Source of the DNA: Fuerstiella sp.
Lineage (GTDB): Bacteria > Planctomycetota > Planctomycetia > Planctomycetales > Planctomycetaceae
Length of the DNA: 64,000 nt
Direction of reading: 5' to 3'
Assembly (NCBI GenBank): GCA_014238335.1
Contig: JABABI010000031.1
Location: 1-64,000 of the forward strand
Positions 18,861 to 27,374 of the stretch are shown here, in pieces. Every line of letters begins with the position of its first letter. The first letter of the stretch is position 1. The position numbers and the translations under genes were made by a program. Below the pieces are notes generated by a model, which worked only from the letters and a program-made list of their open reading frames with translations, searched no databases and had not been told where the DNA came from.

Positions 18861-19436
18861 TCATCCGCTTTTGACCGCTGTGCCATCCAACGCCACGGCT
18901 GTGCGAGCCACAATGCCGCCGGCAATGGCACCCGTCAAATGTCCGTCCCATGAAATTCCCGGTCCGACCGTCGGCAGCACTCCGACGATCAATGTGGCAC
19001 CGTATGTGAAACCGACAAAGACAGCGATCGCCAGCGCACCGAGCCGTCCTTCCCGAAATCCTGCCACGATGAGAAATGCGATCAGGCCATAGATCAATCC
19101 ACTGGCGCCCACATGGACAGTGTTTACAGTACCGAACAGCCACAGGAGGATGCCTCCCAGCACGACAATCTGCGGCACAATGCGATAGGTATTCGCTCGC
19201 GACCCGGCCAGCAGGCACAGCAATACAATCAGTGGTACGGTGTTGCCGATCAGGTGATCCCAGTCTCCATGCAGAAAAGGCATCGTAACGATTCCCGTCA
19301 GCCCGACTGCTGATCGCGGAGAGAGCCCGAAGCCGTTGAATTCACCTGGCAGAAGTATGTCGAGAATAAACACGGCCCAAATGATCGCCACGAAAACCGC
19401 GACTCCGTGCAGCTCGTCTACAATTCGATGTTTCAT
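18861..19436 (-). CDS. Rhomboid family intramembrane serine protease
   Basis: The 191-residue protein has about six membrane segments and the rhomboid catalytic residues: the nucleophile Ser in VHVGASGLIYG and the partner His in SWDGHLTGAIAG. The HLIGN motif in the second helix (GDWDHLIGNT) is the oxyanion-hole His/Asn region. This is the compact six-helix core, with no cytosolic domain. Rhomboids cut membrane proteins within or next to helices; the substrate cannot be inferred from the neighbours. The ATG at 19436 is followed directly by a basic segment and the first helix. Confidence 0.93.
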   Translation of the reverse strand: MKHRIVDELHGVAVFVAIIWAVFILDILLPGEFNGFGLSPRSAVGLTGIVTMPFLHGDWDHLIGNTVPLIVLLCLLAGSRANTYRIVPQIVVLGGILLWLFGTVNTVHVGASGLIYGLIAFLIVAGFREGRLGALAIAVFVGFTYGATLIVGVLPTVGPGISWDGHLTGAIAGGIVARTAVALDGTAVKSG

Positions 19437-19867
19437 CGGACGTCCTTAATCACTTCAAGACGGAAAGGGCGGGGCACGGTAGCGAACGATAACCTCTTGC
19501 TGCCGGATCACCAAATTATTGCGCGCGGCAACTGTTCGCCGATGACAGCCCGTTCGGCGGCTTTCGTTGCCGCAATCGAAAACCCTGCTGTTCACGATGC
19601 TCGGGTGACGACGACAGTCTGCAATTCGCTGACAGTCAGGGCGTTGCGATTCGTTGGTACGACCCTGATGTGCAACGAACGATGACGATGCTCGGAAGAG
19701 AACAGGCGATGCGGGAACGCAGCTGAATGAATTCCCTGGCGTCTGCTGAATGGCAAAGTGCTGTGCAGGTTCGACACCGCTCACACTCAGGTTCTGAGCC
19801 CGATGCTCCGATTATTAACCGAGGCCGAACGTCGTAGGCAGGCTGACCAGAAGCCTGCATGGCTCGG
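19437..19867. other. Intergenic region between greA and rhomboid gene
   Basis: This 431-bp stretch should carry the rhomboid promoter and the 3' end of the greA transcript. I see no supported gene in it; open frames are short and have no recognisable content. Confidence 0.5.
19838..19858 (-). terminator. Hairpin just downstream of greA
   Basis: A perfect 7-bp stem (GCAGGCT/AGCCTGC) with a 7-base loop starts 10 bases after the greA stop on the minus strand. There is no T-run after it, so intrinsic termination would be weak. Confidence 0.4.
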
Positions 19868-20344
19868 CTACGCATCCTCGATGGTCACGACCTGCATACT
19901 CAACGTGCCGGCAGGAATTTCGGCCTCAAATTTATCACCGACTTTCTTGCCGATCATGGCCTGGGCCAGCGGGCTGGACGTCAGGATCTTCAGAATATCG
20001 CCGTCGTAGTCTTCTTCACCGGGGCCGACCATTTCGTAGACCTCTTCCATGCCGTCAGACAGATCCCTGACGGTCACTCGTGAACCAAAAACGACCACGC
20101 CCTTGGGCATATCGGCCTTATCCACGATCTCGCACATGGACAGCTTCACTCGTTTTTCGCCGATCTGCCGATCAACATGCGCAAGATGTTCACGAGCAGC
20201 ATGGTATTCCGCGTTTTCTTTGAGGTCACCTTCTTCGCGTGCAAGCTTGATGCGTTCGAGAATAGCAGGTTTCTGATCCTCGAGTCCCAGAATCTCAGCA
20301 CGAACCTTGTCGTAACCTTCCTTTGAGATCGGCTGACGTTCCAT
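19868..20344 (-). CDS. greA: Transcription elongation factor GreA
   Basis: The 158-residue product has the normal GreA length and order: an N-terminal antiparallel coiled coil (residues 1-75, including LAREEGDLKENAEYHAAREH with the acidic tip residues) and a C-terminal FKBP-like domain (VTVRDLSDGMEEVYEMVGPGE, then SSPLAQAMIGKKVGD). GreA enters the secondary channel of RNA polymerase and triggers cleavage of backtracked RNA. It is monocistronic, bounded upstream by the terminator of the sugar operon. Confidence 0.96.
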   Translation of the reverse strand: MERQPISKEGYDKVRAEILGLEDQKPAILERIKLAREEGDLKENAEYHAAREHLAHVDRQIGEKRVKLSMCEIVDKADMPKGVVVFGSRVTVRDLSDGMEEVYEMVGPGEEDYDGDILKILTSSPLAQAMIGKKVGDKFEAEIPAGTLSMQVVTIEDA

Positions 20345-20479
20345 AACGAGACCCCGGTTGAGATGTTCTTATTTATGTCCGGTGATTTTATTTTCCTGCA
20401 GGCAGCAGGGACATGAACCATCCGCGCGAGTTCGCCGCGTCCATTGGTTGATGGCAGGTTCCGTCAGTAATTAACAACA

Positions 20480-20513
20480 ACGGCGGCTGGAAGTAAGAAC
20501 TTCCATCCGCCGT
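20480..20513 (-). terminator. Strong terminator hairpin of the sugar operon
   Basis: Two stacked 7-bp stems (ACGGCGG/CCGCCGT and TGGAAGT/ACTTCCA) with a single mismatch close a 4-base loop. On the minus strand the stem is followed by TTGTTGTTAATT, a T-rich tail. It lies 47 bp after the stop of the Gfo/Idh/MocA gene, and fits a rho-independent terminator for that operon. Confidence 0.75.
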
Positions 20514-20559
20514 ATCTCCGTGTGTTATAAATAAAGTATACCTTTGATCAGGGAAAAGG

Positions 20560-21702
20560 CTATCCCACATCCTTCCACTGACGAGTCTTCGCACTTTCCA
20601 GGACAGCATCGCAGACCTGCTGCGTTTCCTGAGCCTCTTTAAATGTCGGGCTGCACGGCTCGCCGGTTTCGACGCTCTTCAGGAAATCGGCAACCTGATG
20701 CACAAACGTGTGTTCGTAACCGATCTGCAGTCCAGGCACCCACCACTTATCCATGTACGGCATGTCACCATCTGTACAGTGCACCGAATGCCAGCCGCGA
20801 ATCACAGAATCATCGGAATGGTCGAAGTACTCAAGGCGATGCAGGTCGTGGAGGTCCCAGCGAATCGATGCATTTTCGCCGTTGATTTCCAGTGTGTACA
20901 AAGCCTTATGACCGCGAGCGTACCGAGTGCTCTCGAACAGGCCGAGCGACCCGTTGTTGAAGTGGCACATAAACGAACACGCATCATCGATGCCGACAGG
21001 TTCGACCTTGCCAGTCTCGTTGTGCATACGTTCCTTGACGAAGGTTTCGGCCATTGCGGTCACGTCAGTGATGGATCCGTTCAGCCAGATCGCAGTGTCG
21101 ATGCAGTGAGCCAGCAGGTCGCCGGTCACGCCGGATCCGGCTGAGTTCACATCCAGGCGCCACAGCGCGGCACCGCCCTGCGGCAGGTCTTCGTTGATCG
21201 TCCAGTCCTGCAGAAAGTTGGCTCGGTAATGAAAGATTCTTCCCAGCCGCCCTTCGTCGATCAGCCTCTTGGCAAGACTGACGGCAGGAACGCGACGGTA
21301 GTTATACCAAACCGTGTTGTTGACGCCCGCCTTTTCGACGGCTGCAATCATCTTCTCGCCTTCTGCCGGATTCAGAGCGAGTGGTTTTTCGCAGAGGATC
21401 ATCTTGCCGGCTTCAGCTGCGGCGATTGCAATCTCCGCATGGAAATTGTTGGGCGTACAGATGTCGACGGCGTCGATGTCGTCACGAGCGATCAGGGCAC
21501 GCCAGTCCGTTTCGATGCTTTCATATTGCCACTGATCGGCGAATGCCTGAGTATTTTCAGCGTTGCGTCCGCAGACAGCTTTTAGAACCGGTCGGTACTG
21601 CACCTCAGGAAAGAAGTCGTTGACTCGCTTGTAACCGTTGCTGTGAGTACGGCCCATGAAGCCGTAGCCGATGAGTCCGATGTTGAGCGGCTTTTGAGGC
21701 AT
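20560..21702 (-). CDS. Gfo/Idh/MocA family oxidoreductase
   Basis: This 380-residue cytoplasmic NAD(P)-dependent sugar dehydrogenase has an N-terminal Rossmann fold (IGLIGYGFMGRTHSNGY) and the family motif LCEKPLALN near residue 98, where the lysine takes part in catalysis. The C-terminal alpha/beta domain (YNYRRVPAVSLAKRLI, later GVTGDLLAHCID) completes the fold. There is no Tat signal, unlike the relative at 27.4 kb. It is last in a minus-strand group with a TIM-barrel isomerase and a phosphomannose-isomerase-like bicupin, so a role in oxidising an inositol or other sugar is likely. The substrate is not visible from sequence. Confidence 0.92.
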   Translation of the reverse strand: MPQKPLNIGLIGYGFMGRTHSNGYKRVNDFFPEVQYRPVLKAVCGRNAENTQAFADQWQYESIETDWRALIARDDIDAVDICTPNNFHAEIAIAAAEAGKMILCEKPLALNPAEGEKMIAAVEKAGVNNTVWYNYRRVPAVSLAKRLIDEGRLGRIFHYRANFLQDWTINEDLPQGGAALWRLDVNSAGSGVTGDLLAHCIDTAIWLNGSITDVTAMAETFVKERMHNETGKVEPVGIDDACSFMCHFNNGSLGLFESTRYARGHKALYTLEINGENASIRWDLHDLHRLEYFDHSDDSVIRGWHSVHCTDGDMPYMDKWWVPGLQIGYEHTFVHQVADFLKSVETGEPCSPTFKEAQETQQVCDAVLESAKTRQWKDVG

Positions 21703-21750
21703 ATTGTTTGAGGTCTTTCTGAGAATAAAGGGTGAGAGCGGAAAGCCGCA

Positions 21751-22098
21751 TCATCGGTTCGACTGGGTGGTCTTTATTGCCGTTACAATGATCCGGATGA
21801 GATGATCCGCTTAATTCATGAGTTCTGTGAGCATTCAGTCCGACACGATATCGGACTCAACTAGTAGTTCAAACCAAAGCGTGGTCTCATCAAGTTCCTG
21901 TTCAGCAATACCGAGTTTCGCAATAAACTCTGCGTCGGATCGAGCCCGCGACGCTTCGCGGAAGTTCGCTGCCACACTGGTTCCGGATCGCAGCACCTGC
22001 TTCCCCATTATCTGAGCGGCCGTCGATTTAGGGAAAGATGAATGGGGTCGAAACACTCGTAGTGCAAACTGTTTCGTACGGTCTCGCAGTCCTTCCAT
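21751..22098 (-). pseudogene. Four-helix-bundle (S23/IVS) protein broken by two stops
   Basis: The intact front part has the family core LRSGTSVAANFREA and then ARSDAEFIAKLGIAEQELDETTLWFELL. It stops at TGA (21835-21837), but the same frame continues with MLTELMN, a TAA (21811-21813) and ADHLIRIIVTAIKT before a final TGA at 21751. Those downstream residues match the last helix of the family, and the whole length (about 115 codons) is normal. The ATG at 22098 follows an AGGAG; a GTG at 22149 overlaps the preceding gene's stop. Relatives sit in 23S rRNA intervening sequences or stand alone; function unknown. It is either a young pseudogene or a read-through gene. Confidence 0.82.
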
Positions 22099-22139
22099 CC
22101 ACACCGCAGTTCTCCTCAGCTTTCCGCCCTTAGTTTCGC

Positions 22140-23165
22140 TTAACTCCACGTGCCGGAGTCACGAACCTTGATCATTGTGTCAAGAATCGTATTCCACGTG
22201 GACGGATTCTGCAGCATTTCGTTCGGGAACATGCATCCGTCCCAGCAGATGTGCTGCATGCCACGTTCGGTGGCGCCTTCCAGCCAGTATCCCGCACACT
22301 TGACGATATCCAACTTACCGTTGGGGTCGTCGGCCGGACAGTGCTTGCCGGTCTTGTCATGCGAACCCGCACCATGAACTTCACCGTCGTTCTGAGCAAC
22401 GTGGAAATCAATCGTCCATGGCCGCAGCTTGTCGGTCATGGCCTTGTAGCCCGCGTAGAATTCTTCTTCACTGTGGCCCGATTGCACGAGGACGTGTTCC
22501 GGAGCGTTGTATCCCAGCGTGTAAAGATAGGTGTGAGCAAGGTCCGCCTGGAAGCCGAGCGATTCCGGCATGCCGACCTCTTCCAGCAGGTCCAGCATAT
22601 CTTTCCAGCTGTGCATACCGGCCCAGCAGATTTCACCTTCTGCAGCCAGACGTTCTCCGTGATCGGCAGCGATCTTTGCGGCTTCTGTGAAAGTCGCAGC
22701 AATCTTTGACGTGTTGGCCCTGGTGTCTTCTCGCCACTTTTCAATACCGAATTCGGCGGAATCAATACGGATCACGCCATACTTGCGAATGCCGTGATCG
22801 TTGAAGATGCCAGCAATACGGCAGGCCATCTTTACCGCATCCAGAAACTTGCCACGAGCTTCGTCGTCGCCCATAGCGGAATCGCCCACAGTGCCCGGCC
22901 ATACGGGAGCAACAAGTGAACCGACACTGAAGTTGTAACCGGCGATCATGTCGGCGATCTGCCGGATCTCGTCGTCACTGGCTTCGGGATTGGTGTGTGG
23001 CAAAAACAAAAAGTAGTCGATGCCATCGTACTTCTGGCCTTTGACGTCGGCCGCAGCCGTCAATTCCAGCATTTCCCTGAGCCCGATCGGCGGCTCCTGG
23101 CCTTCTTCGTCGCCTTTGCCAACAAGTCCGGGCCACATGGCGTTGTGAAGTTTGGGTGCTGACAT
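22140..23165 (-). CDS. Sugar phosphate isomerase/epimerase (xylose isomerase-like TIM barrel)
   Basis: The 341-residue protein has the pattern of the xylose-isomerase-like TIM-barrel family: an early LTAAADVKGQKYDGID strand, a central segment with AAEGEICWAGMHSWKDM, and GFQADLAHTYLYTLG and DFHVAQNDGEVHG blocks supplying likely metal-binding Glu/Asp/His residues. Such enzymes isomerise or epimerise free sugars, ketoses or inosose. It sits between the bicupin gene upstream (75 bp) and the broken four-helix-bundle gene downstream, in a probable sugar catabolic operon. Confidence 0.85.
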   Translation of the reverse strand: MSAPKLHNAMWPGLVGKGDEEGQEPPIGLREMLELTAAADVKGQKYDGIDYFLFLPHTNPEASDDEIRQIADMIAGYNFSVGSLVAPVWPGTVGDSAMGDDEARGKFLDAVKMACRIAGIFNDHGIRKYGVIRIDSAEFGIEKWREDTRANTSKIAATFTEAAKIAADHGERLAAEGEICWAGMHSWKDMLDLLEEVGMPESLGFQADLAHTYLYTLGYNAPEHVLVQSGHSEEEFYAGYKAMTDKLRPWTIDFHVAQNDGEVHGAGSHDKTGKHCPADDPNGKLDIVKCAGYWLEGATERGMQHICWDGCMFPNEMLQNPSTWNTILDTMIKVRDSGTWS

Positions 23166-23240
23166 GTTACAGGTCTTTCGTGTTTGAAATCGTTGTTGGT
23201 AGAGAGCGGGATGGATCGATGATTCGCCGTCAGGCCCGAA

Positions 23241-24458
23241 TTAACTCTTGTACGCACCCATTGCCGGAGCATCGGGCTGAGCGTCAGGACCAAAGTACCG
23301 GAGCCCGACCAGCGACTCGGTGCCCGTGTTCTCGAACGTGACTCCTTCGGCCGCGCGGCTGGCGACGACGAAGACTTCATCTTCCGTCATTTCGCCAAAG
23401 CGAATCATCACGGGTGACTGCAGGTGCATGTTTTCAATTCTCCCCATGCCCTGAACTGTGATCCATGAATAGGCACCTCCGTCTTTGATGGTGCATTTGG
23501 CTCCGGGTTGCAGAGTCAATTCCTTAGCGGTGAACAGTTGTTTGTCGTTAACTTTTCCATAGACGATCCACTTGTCGCACCAGCCGTCGCCTTCCTCACT
23601 GACGATCGGTTCAAGATAATTGTTGTCCTTGAAATCCGGATCGACGTTCTTGTCCCAGTCCAGTGCATCAACGATGTAGGTATTATCGTCGTGGTGTTCT
23701 TCCGGGAAGTCCTTCGTCAGCAGGCTGCGGGGAACTTCTCGACCTTCGACCAGATTCTGGTACATCGCGAATACATCGCTGCCCCACTGCGGTTCGTAAG
23801 TCACCAACGATCCCGGTGCGTGCAAAACGCACGGAGGAATCAGCCAGCCGGTCCCCGGTTTCAGGCGATACGCCTTCGACAGATCCAGCAACCCGTTTTC
23901 GCCGTCATTCCACCGATCAAGACAGTCGACCACATCCTGCTGCGTTGTGCCTGGTTCCAGCCCCATGAAGGTATACGGAAAGTTGTTTCCGATCTGGTTC
24001 ATCTGGGGCGGGAAGTAATAGCTTTCCGGCTTTCCTTCCTGTCCCACCAGCGCCGCCTGTTCGGCATTCTGGTGCATGTGGTGAGGGATGGGCCCCATAT
24101 TGTCGAAGAATTTTGAATACACAGGCCACTTCTGGAAAGTGTTCCAGATATGTTCGCCGATGACCTGATCCTTCAATTCCGCGACCACGTCACGCAGCTG
24201 AAAACGTTCGCCATTGTGCACGCAGTAGGACAGACCTTCGTCTTCGTTACGATTTTCATTGGCGGCTTCGGTCGTGGAGCCGAACCAGCGTTCGTCAATT
24301 CCGCCTCGGTTCATGCCCAACGCGTAATAGTCATTCGGGTGCAGCTTCAGGCGGCGGCCCGGCTGCAGAAAGGAACGAGGAACCCAGGTTGGGGCCAGTC
24401 GAAGAATACCGTTGCCGGCAGTCAGAGCGTCAGACGCAAGTGAAGCGACGTTTGCCAT
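23241..24458 (-). CDS. Bicupin, phosphomannose-isomerase-like
   Basis: This 405-residue cytoplasmic protein has two cupin-like halves. The first carries GPIPHHMHQNAEQAALVG, a metal-binding His/His/Glu-type motif like that of mannose-6-phosphate isomerase, and GTGWLIPPCVLHAPGSL, which corresponds to the second cupin motif. The C-terminal half (AKELTLQPGAKCTIKDGGAY, then GVTFENTGTESLVGLRYFG) is a second cupin. It is the first gene of the minus-strand sugar group and probably isomerises a sugar or sugar phosphate. It is not a close match to standard ManA, so the substrate is open. Confidence 0.75.
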   Translation of the reverse strand: MANVASLASDALTAGNGILRLAPTWVPRSFLQPGRRLKLHPNDYYALGMNRGGIDERWFGSTTEAANENRNEDEGLSYCVHNGERFQLRDVVAELKDQVIGEHIWNTFQKWPVYSKFFDNMGPIPHHMHQNAEQAALVGQEGKPESYYFPPQMNQIGNNFPYTFMGLEPGTTQQDVVDCLDRWNDGENGLLDLSKAYRLKPGTGWLIPPCVLHAPGSLVTYEPQWGSDVFAMYQNLVEGREVPRSLLTKDFPEEHHDDNTYIVDALDWDKNVDPDFKDNNYLEPIVSEEGDGWCDKWIVYGKVNDKQLFTAKELTLQPGAKCTIKDGGAYSWITVQGMGRIENMHLQSPVMIRFGEMTEDEVFVVASRAAEGVTFENTGTESLVGLRYFGPDAQPDAPAMGAYKS

Positions 24459-24929
24459 AGTAAGAGATTTGCCTTGTTATTGATTATGGTGAGCCATTGT
24501 GAACGGGCGACATACCGTCGCCAGCGACCGATTTTTGGATCGATTCCCTAGGCATCGCAGTACACGAAAGGGCCGAGCATTCTGACGGCATTAAGCAGGT
24601 TTGAAAAGCAAACACAGCATTTCCCTGTAAATCTCGTCTATACGAAAGTAAACGAAGGAAAATCAGGGTAGTTGTGGAGTCCTGAAGCCGTAATAGAATG
24701 GGGACCGAACCTCATTTGTCGGGAATAGTCTGTAAAGTATGCCAACCTGTCCTTCGCCCCCGGTGGGTCCGCAGAAACGGCCTTCAGCCAGGTAATGGTC
24801 GCTGTTGGCGGCCAACTTTGGACTTTGCGGCTGTGCCGGAGGCCATATTTGCGGGAACCCGAGTCTGTAGAGCGCAGTCACCAAATCTGACATCAAAACT
24901 TCAGCGAATGGAATCAGCAGGTTATTAAG
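24459..24929. other. Divergent intergenic region upstream of argC
   Basis: A 471-bp gap between the divergent sugar operon and argC. It should hold promoters for both. Frames overlapping it on the minus strand are shadows of argC. I see no clear ArgR box, riboswitch or hairpin. Confidence 0.5.
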
Positions 24930-25946
24930 ATGGCGAAAATTGCGATACTGGGAGCCACCGGATACACGGCTTTGGAACTGCTGAAGATCCTGGCTCGTCA
25001 TCCACAGGCCCAGGTCACGGCCCTGACAACTCGTCAGGAGACAAAGCCGCACATCACTGAAATCCATCCATCGCTGACGGGGCAGTTTGACCTTTGCTGC
25101 GAAAATCTGTCAGCAGAAGAAGTCGGTCAGCGAGCCGACATCGTCTTCTGTGCACTGCCTCACACCGCAAGTATGGAAGCCGTTCCACAGTTACTGGACG
25201 CCGGTTGCCGAGTCGTTGACCTGAGTGCCGATTACCGGCTGAGCGATCCTGGCGTCTACGAGCAGTGGTATGGCCACGTTCATACCGATCCAACTCGGTT
25301 AAACAACACGGTCTACGGACTACCTGAGCTCTACATGGACCAAATTTCGGGCGCCGACCTCGTGGCAAATCCTGGCTGCTACACCAGCACTTCCATACTT
25401 GGGCTCGCTCCACTGCTGGCCAGCGGACTGATTCACCCGGATGGCATCATCATTGACGCCAAGAGCGGTGTCAGCGGAGCGGGGCGCAGCCCGAAACTGG
25501 GCACGCTCTACGCGGAATGCAACGAATCCGTCACCGCGTACGGTATCGGCACTCACCGGCACACGCCCGAGATAGAACAGATTCTCACCGACATCGGTGG
25601 GTCACAGGTGCAGGTCGCCTTCAATCCACACCTGATGCCTATGAATCGGGGCATTTTGTGTTCCATGTATCCTCGCCTGAGGTCCCCGAAGTCTGTTGAA
25701 GAACTGATGACGGTAGTGCGGGAATTCTATGCCGACCAGCCGTTCATTCGCGTTGTCGAACACATTCCTGCCACAAAACATGTCGCTCACACCAACTTCT
25801 GCGACATCTCTGTCCGCCTGAATCGTGATCAATTAGTCGTGTTTTCCGCCACTGACAATCTGATCAAGGGTGCCAGTGGTGTTGCCGTGCAGAATATGAA
25901 TCTGCTTCTGGGGCTGGACCAAAGGACGGGAATGCTGCCGTGCTGA
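24930..25946 (+). CDS. argC: N-acetyl-gamma-glutamyl-phosphate reductase
   Basis: The 338-residue enzyme reduces N-acetylglutamyl phosphate to the semialdehyde in arginine synthesis, using NADPH. The Rossmann motif ILGATGYTALEL is at residues 5-16, the catalytic Cys is in VANPGCYTSTSILG, and KSGVSGAGRSPKLG and THRHTPEIEQ (substrate-binding His) follow. Length is normal for the bacterial short form. It is followed after 122 bp by argJ on the same strand. Confidence 0.96.
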   Translation: MAKIAILGATGYTALELLKILARHPQAQVTALTTRQETKPHITEIHPSLTGQFDLCCENLSAEEVGQRADIVFCALPHTASMEAVPQLLDAGCRVVDLSADYRLSDPGVYEQWYGHVHTDPTRLNNTVYGLPELYMDQISGADLVANPGCYTSTSILGLAPLLASGLIHPDGIIIDAKSGVSGAGRSPKLGTLYAECNESVTAYGIGTHRHTPEIEQILTDIGGSQVQVAFNPHLMPMNRGILCSMYPRLRSPKSVEELMTVVREFYADQPFIRVVEHIPATKHVAHTNFCDISVRLNRDQLVVFSATDNLIKGASGVAVQNMNLLLGLDQRTGMLPC

Positions 25947-26068
25947 AAGACTGCCGCAATAGCTGACCGGCAAGCAGCCCACGGAAATCACAGCGTCCAA
26001 TGCGTTTATGGCCCGAACCGTCTGTCGAAGTCTCAGCTGACCAATTTCGCACTGTCCGGAAACCGAAC

Positions 26069-27274
26069 ATGAACAGCCCGTTATTACCTGCCGGTTTCAC
26101 TACGTCTGGCACAACCTGTGGCATCAAAGACAGTGGAAAGCCGGACCTCGCTCTGTTTGTCTCGGAATCTGCAGCCGCTGTGGCCGGAGTCTTTGCCACC
26201 AACCGGATTCTTGGTGCCCCGGTCATTGTCTCCCGGGAACGAGTGCCTTCCGAAACAGCTCGAGCGGTGATTATCAATTCGGGCAATGCCAACGCCTGTA
26301 CGGGCGAACAGGGCCTCAACGACGCTCGACAGATGACGGCCGACGTCGCCACCGGCCTGGATTGTGACGCAGCCGATGTACTCGTGTGTTCGACCGGAAT
26401 TATCGGTGTCACTTTGCCCATGGATGTCATCACCGCTGGCATTCCGACAGCCGTGGATGCACTTGAGACCTCTACGGACGCGTACAAGTCTGCCGCCGCC
26501 GCGATGATGACCACGGACACATTCGCCAAACAGATTTCGATCGATGTGCAATTGAGTACCGGCACGATTCGCATTGCCGGCGCCGCCAAAGGTGCCGCCA
26601 TGATCGCCCCCAACATGGCGACAATGCTGGCTGTCGTAATGACTGACGCGACGCTGTCCTCCGCTCAGTGTGATGAGATGCTTCGTTACGGTGTTGACCG
26701 CACGTTCAATTGCATCAGCGTCGACGGGCACATGAGCACCAGTGACACCGTGCTGTTGCTGGCCAACGGTGCTTCAGATACTGCTCCGGCGACTGATGAC
26801 GATGAACGAAAACTGCGTAGTGCCGTGCAGCAGGTCTGTGAAAAACTGGCCACAGACATCATCCGTGACGCTGAGGGAGCTGAACATTTCGTGATCGTCG
26901 ACGTCGCGGGATTTGACACTTGTGAAGCGGCCTTCAGAATCGCCAAAGAGATATCCGAAAGTGCTTTGGTCAAAACAGCGATCACCGGTAACGACCCGAA
27001 CTGGGGGCGAATCACTTCTGCTGCCGGATACGCAGGAATTGATTTTGACACGTCATTCCTGTCACTCAAGATCAACGACACGGAAGTCTTTCAAGCCGGA
27101 ACGCCAGTCGAATATGACGAATCCGCACTTTCGCAGCAGATGAGCGAAAACCGGGAAGTTCGTCTGTTACTGGAGTTGTCCGGTGGCCCAGCGTCCGGTT
27201 CCGAATCGGTCAGATTCTGGACCAGCGACCTGACTCAGGAATATGTGCGTCTGAATTCTGAGTACACGACGTAG
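26069..27274 (+). CDS. argJ: Glutamate N-acetyltransferase / amino-acid acetyltransferase
   Basis: ArgJ moves the acetyl group from N-acetylornithine to glutamate, recycling it in arginine synthesis. This 401-residue precursor has the autocleavage motif KGAAMIAPNMATML, where Thr185 becomes the nucleophile at the start of the beta chain. Other conserved blocks are NSGNANACTGEQG near residue 70 and NDPNWGRI near the C-terminus. The ATG at 26069 gives MNSPLLPAGF, matching the usual family start; the frame is open further upstream. Together with argC it gives two adjacent steps of the cyclic pathway. Confidence 0.96.
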   Translation: MNSPLLPAGFTTSGTTCGIKDSGKPDLALFVSESAAAVAGVFATNRILGAPVIVSRERVPSETARAVIINSGNANACTGEQGLNDARQMTADVATGLDCDAADVLVCSTGIIGVTLPMDVITAGIPTAVDALETSTDAYKSAAAAMMTTDTFAKQISIDVQLSTGTIRIAGAAKGAAMIAPNMATMLAVVMTDATLSSAQCDEMLRYGVDRTFNCISVDGHMSTSDTVLLLANGASDTAPATDDDERKLRSAVQQVCEKLATDIIRDAEGAEHFVIVDVAGFDTCEAAFRIAKEISESALVKTAITGNDPNWGRITSAAGYAGIDFDTSFLSLKINDTEVFQAGTPVEYDESALSQQMSENREVRLLLELSGGPASGSESVRFWTSDLTQEYVRLNSEYTT

Positions 27275-27374
27275 GCCCAGACTTGGATTATTGCGGCATA
27301 TTCCGGATAGTGTGTCACCGGGCGATGCTGATCGCCTGTCTTTCGACCTGTTTTTATTCCGCCGCGAGCCATTC

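Noticed and set aside
18743..18931. Longer start of the hydroxyacid dehydrogenase
   Set aside because: It would run into the rhomboid gene and adds no domain sequence.
24459..24929. Possible arginine or other riboswitch before argC
   Set aside because: No conserved core or convincing structure could be seen by eye.
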